NCBI GenBank assembly: GCA_964494205.1 | Contig: CAZBRD010000021.1 | Span: 1 to 64,000 of the forward strand | Reading direction: 5' to 3' | DNA: 64,000 nucleotides | Source: JBBTCX01 sp964494205 | Lineage (GTDB): Bacteria > Planctomycetota > Phycisphaerae > UBA1845 | Shown: piece after piece, positions 61,856 through 64,000 of the stretch | How positions within the stretch are numbered: the stretch's first letter is position 1 | Layout of the letters: every line of letters starts with the position of its first letter | Notes under the pieces: model-generated | The model's database searches: none | What the model was told of the DNA's origin: nothing | The model's input: only the letters and a program-made list of their open reading frames with translations | Position numbers and translations under genes: made by a program

Positions 61856-63649
61856 ATGTCGCTGGCTGATTCCATCCAGATATTGCTTTTCCTCGTTGTG
61901 CTCGCGCTGTGTGCGAAACCGCTGGGTTCCTACATGGCTGCGGTCTTTGAAGGACGCACACCCGGTTTCATGCGGTGGCTGCGGCCGGTCGAAGCAGGAA
62001 TCTATCGGGTAAGCGGAGTTCGCGCCGAGGACGAAACCGATTGGAAGCGGTACGCGATCGACATGCTGCTTTTTCATGTCGTCGGGTTCGTTTTTCTTTA
62101 CGTGTTGCAGCGAGCGCAGGCGTGGTTCCCATTGAATCCGGCAAACCTGCCTGCCGTTACACCAGACTGCTCGTTTAACACATCCGTCAGTTTTGTGACC
62201 AATACAAACTGGCAGAGCTACGGCGGCGAGACGACAATGAGTTATCTCACGCAAATGCTCGGACTCACCGTGCAGAACTTCGTTTCGGCTGCGTCGGGTA
62301 TGGCCATTCTGGTCGCGCTCATTCGAGGCTTCGTCCGCAAACAGGCGACGAACATCGGCAATTTCTGGGTCGATCTGACGCGATCCACTGTGTATGTCCT
62401 GCTGCCCATGTCCATTATTCTCGCGCTGTTACTGGTTTCGCAGGGCGTTGTGCAGACGTTCAAGCCTTATGCGACGGCGACGCTGGTGCAAGCGACGAGC
62501 TACGATCAACCAAAGCTGGATGCGAACGGTTCGCCGCTCAAGGATGCCAACGATCAGCCGATCACCGAGAAGGTCGCGGTGACCGAGCAAACGATCGCCG
62601 TAGGTCCGGCTGCGTCGCAGATCGCGATCAAGCAACTCGGCACCAACGGCGGTGGATTCTTCAACGTCAATTCCGCGCATCCGCTCGAGAACGCCACGCC
62701 GTTCGCGAACTTCCTCCAGATGCTCTCGATACTGCTGATACCGGCGGCGCTCTGCTACACGTTTGGAAAAATGATCAAGGATACCCGGCAGGGCTGGGCG
62801 CTGCTCGCGGCTATGTACATCGTGCTCGTAGGGGCGCTCGCGCTGTGTCTTTACTCGGAATATCAGCCGACGCGGGCTCTCGCGGACGCGACCGGATTTG
62901 AAGCGTCCGGCGGAAACATGGAAGGGAAAGAAGTTCGCTTCGGCATTGCCAACTCCGTCTTGTGGGCGACGGCGACGACGGCAGCCTCAAACGGCTCAGT
63001 AAACTCCATGCATGACTCCTACACTCCGCTGGGCGGCCTTGTTCCCATGGTTCTGATGCAGCTAGGCGAAGTCATCTTCGGCGGCGTTGGTTCCGGATTG
63101 TATGGCATGATCGTGTTCGTCATCGTCACCGTGTTTATTGCGGGTCTGATGGTTGGGCGAACACCCGAGTATCTCGGGAAAAAAGTCGAAGCCTATGAAA
63201 TGAAGATGGCGTGCATTGCGGTACTCGCGCCATGCCTGTGCGTGCTCGTCGGAACGGCGGTGGCCGTCATGACGACACAGGTGGATGCTTCGATGAGCAA
63301 TCCTCTGCCGCACGGTTTTTCGCAGGTCCTTTATGCTTTTTCGTCGGCCTCCAACAATAACGGCAGCGCCTTCGCCGGCTTCGGTGCGAATAACCCTACG
63401 ATGAATTTGCTGTTGGGTCTCGCGATGTTCATGGGGCGATTCTGGGTGAAAATTCCCGTGATCGCACTGGCGGGCTCTTTGGCTGCCAAGAAGCACGTGC
63501 CAACCTCGGACGGCACGCTTCCGACGCACACGCCGTTGTTTGTTTTTCTTCTGATCGGAATTGTCCTCATTGTCGGCGCGCTGACGTTTGTCCCCGCGCT
63601 GGCGCTTGGCCCGATCGCCGAGCATGTGAGCATGCCCGCGGGTAGCTAA
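61856..63649 (+). CDS. kdpA: K+-transporting ATPase subunit A (KdpA)
   Basis: 597 residues, somewhat longer than the usual ~560. It is the potassium-selective channel-like subunit of the Kdp P-type pump. Four selectivity-filter-like loops can be seen: TNTNWQSYGGE, GTNGGGFFN, TTAASNGSVN and SNNNGSAFAG. The extra length is in a loop around residues 205-245 (YDQPKLDANGSPLKDANDQP). It is directly preceded by kdpF and followed after 4 bases by kdpB. Confidence 0.97.
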   Translation: MSLADSIQILLFLVVLALCAKPLGSYMAAVFEGRTPGFMRWLRPVEAGIYRVSGVRAEDETDWKRYAIDMLLFHVVGFVFLYVLQRAQAWFPLNPANLPAVTPDCSFNTSVSFVTNTNWQSYGGETTMSYLTQMLGLTVQNFVSAASGMAILVALIRGFVRKQATNIGNFWVDLTRSTVYVLLPMSIILALLLVSQGVVQTFKPYATATLVQATSYDQPKLDANGSPLKDANDQPITEKVAVTEQTIAVGPAASQIAIKQLGTNGGGFFNVNSAHPLENATPFANFLQMLSILLIPAALCYTFGKMIKDTRQGWALLAAMYIVLVGALALCLYSEYQPTRALADATGFEASGGNMEGKEVRFGIANSVLWATATTAASNGSVNSMHDSYTPLGGLVPMVLMQLGEVIFGGVGSGLYGMIVFVIVTVFIAGLMVGRTPEYLGKKVEAYEMKMACIAVLAPCLCVLVGTAVAVMTTQVDASMSNPLPHGFSQVLYAFSSASNNNGSAFAGFGANNPTMNLLLGLAMFMGRFWVKIPVIALAGSLAAKKHVPTSDGTLPTHTPLFVFLLIGIVLIVGALTFVPALALGPIAEHVSMPAGS

Positions 63650-63653
63650 TGCC

Positions 63654-64000
63654 ATGACAAATACGCCATCGAAAATACGTCCCCTGTTTGATCCGCCGAT
63701 TGTGAAGCGGGCGCTGGTCGATTCCCTCCGTAAACTAGATCCGCGTCACCAGGCTCGCAACCCTGTGATGTTCGTGGTGCTCATCGGCGCGATGATCACG
63801 CTGGTGCTCTATGGCCAGGCGCTGTTGGGGAGCGGCGAGGCGTCTCCCGGTTTCATACTGGCGATTTCGCTCTGGCTTTGGTTCACGGTGATCTTCGCGA
63901 ATTTCGCCGAAGCAATGGCAGAGGGACGCGGTAAGGCCCAGGCGGATACGCTGCGAAGCTCCCGTCGCGAGATACTCGCCAAAGTTCTGCACAATCCCGA
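63654..64000 (+). CDS. kdpB: K+-transporting ATPase subunit B (KdpB), start only
   Basis: The first ~115 codons are present; the gene runs off the window. After a short N-terminus (IRPLFDPPIVKRALVDSLRKL) come two hydrophobic stretches and then FANFAEAMAEGRGKAQADTLR, the conserved region of KdpB before its A-domain. It is the ATP-hydrolysing P-type subunit. kdpC and the kdpDE regulator would be expected downstream. Confidence 0.96.
   Translation, partial: MTNTPSKIRPLFDPPIVKRALVDSLRKLDPRHQARNPVMFVVLIGAMITLVLYGQALLGSGEASPGFILAISLWLWFTVIFANFAEAMAEGRGKAQADTLRSSRREILAKVLHNP

Overview
The window looks like a chromosomal segment of a member of the Planctomycetota, possibly a Phycisphaerae-like lineage. 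This is inferred from the following. A 16S rRNA 3' end is followed by its own terminator and not by 23S. There are exported proteins with PEP-CTERM and IPTL-CTERM-like tails and with dockerin-like or 'DVNGDG' calcium-loop ends. A Cys-rich insert (CC...TPGC) occurs in one of them. A repeated planctomycete-type zinc ribbon of the form CPxCxYSLxGLP...RCPECGFxYD occurs seven times. LpxI implies a lipid A-bearing outer membrane. Codon use appears uniformly GC-rich, with no obvious large island of foreign DNA.

Layout. 1-5100: 16S end, a lipoprotein, an IPTL-CTERM-like protein, fabI, a lone zinc-ribbon membrane protein and a PEP-CTERM protein. 5456-9317: purA-uppS, then divergent glnA. 9498-15153: a large beta-helix/dockerin surface protein, a MITE-like element, REP-like palindromes, proC, a DUF167 gene and a secretin-N-domain-like protein. 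15533-19069: a tight three-gene operon of FemAB-like protein, TIGR03087-type glycosyltransferase and PilT-like ATPase, the first two being families tied to the XrtA/PEP-CTERM system. 19176-22544: a frameshifted LVIVD-repeat protein, a pterin carbinolamine dehydratase and an SRPBCC protein.

22559-31855 is the most unusual region. On the minus strand, a PilT ATPase is followed by a membrane-anchored GspE-like protein whose Walker A lysine is replaced by leucine. Then come a CvpA-domain protein and a tandem array of six genes (seven domains) encoding zinc ribbon + transmembrane + PH-like-fold proteins. One of these is cut by an in-frame amber codon and another is a two-domain fusion.

32291-43552: a secreted subtilase, an Rrf2 regulator, a dnaJ-(small membrane protein)-SDR operon, selB-selA overlapping by four bases, and lpxI. 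43661-51446: an ExeA-like AAA ATPase fused to roughly 900 residues of coiled coil, an aldehyde dehydrogenase and a 12-blade YWTD propeller protein. 52230-57610: a nucleotidyltransferase/radical-SAM-fold/SPASM protein that has lost the CxxxCxxC motif and carries a translated REP palindrome, a LysM protein, then exosortase H and its membrane partner. 58149-64000: a Gfo/Idh/MocA dehydrogenase, an S9 peptidase lipoprotein, and the start of a kdp potassium operon with two very small genes ahead of kdpA.

How the parts relate: two protein-sorting systems are represented. The IPTL-type substrate (1361-2137) and XrtH with its partner (56140-57610) fit one system. The PEP-CTERM substrate (4198-5085) and the FemAB/glycosyltransferase pair (15533-17956) fit the XrtA-type system, whose exosortase is not in this window. 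Three type IV pilus/secretion ATPase-like genes are present without any pilin, inner-membrane platform or secretin gene, so their partners are either elsewhere or replaced by the unusual neighbours described here.
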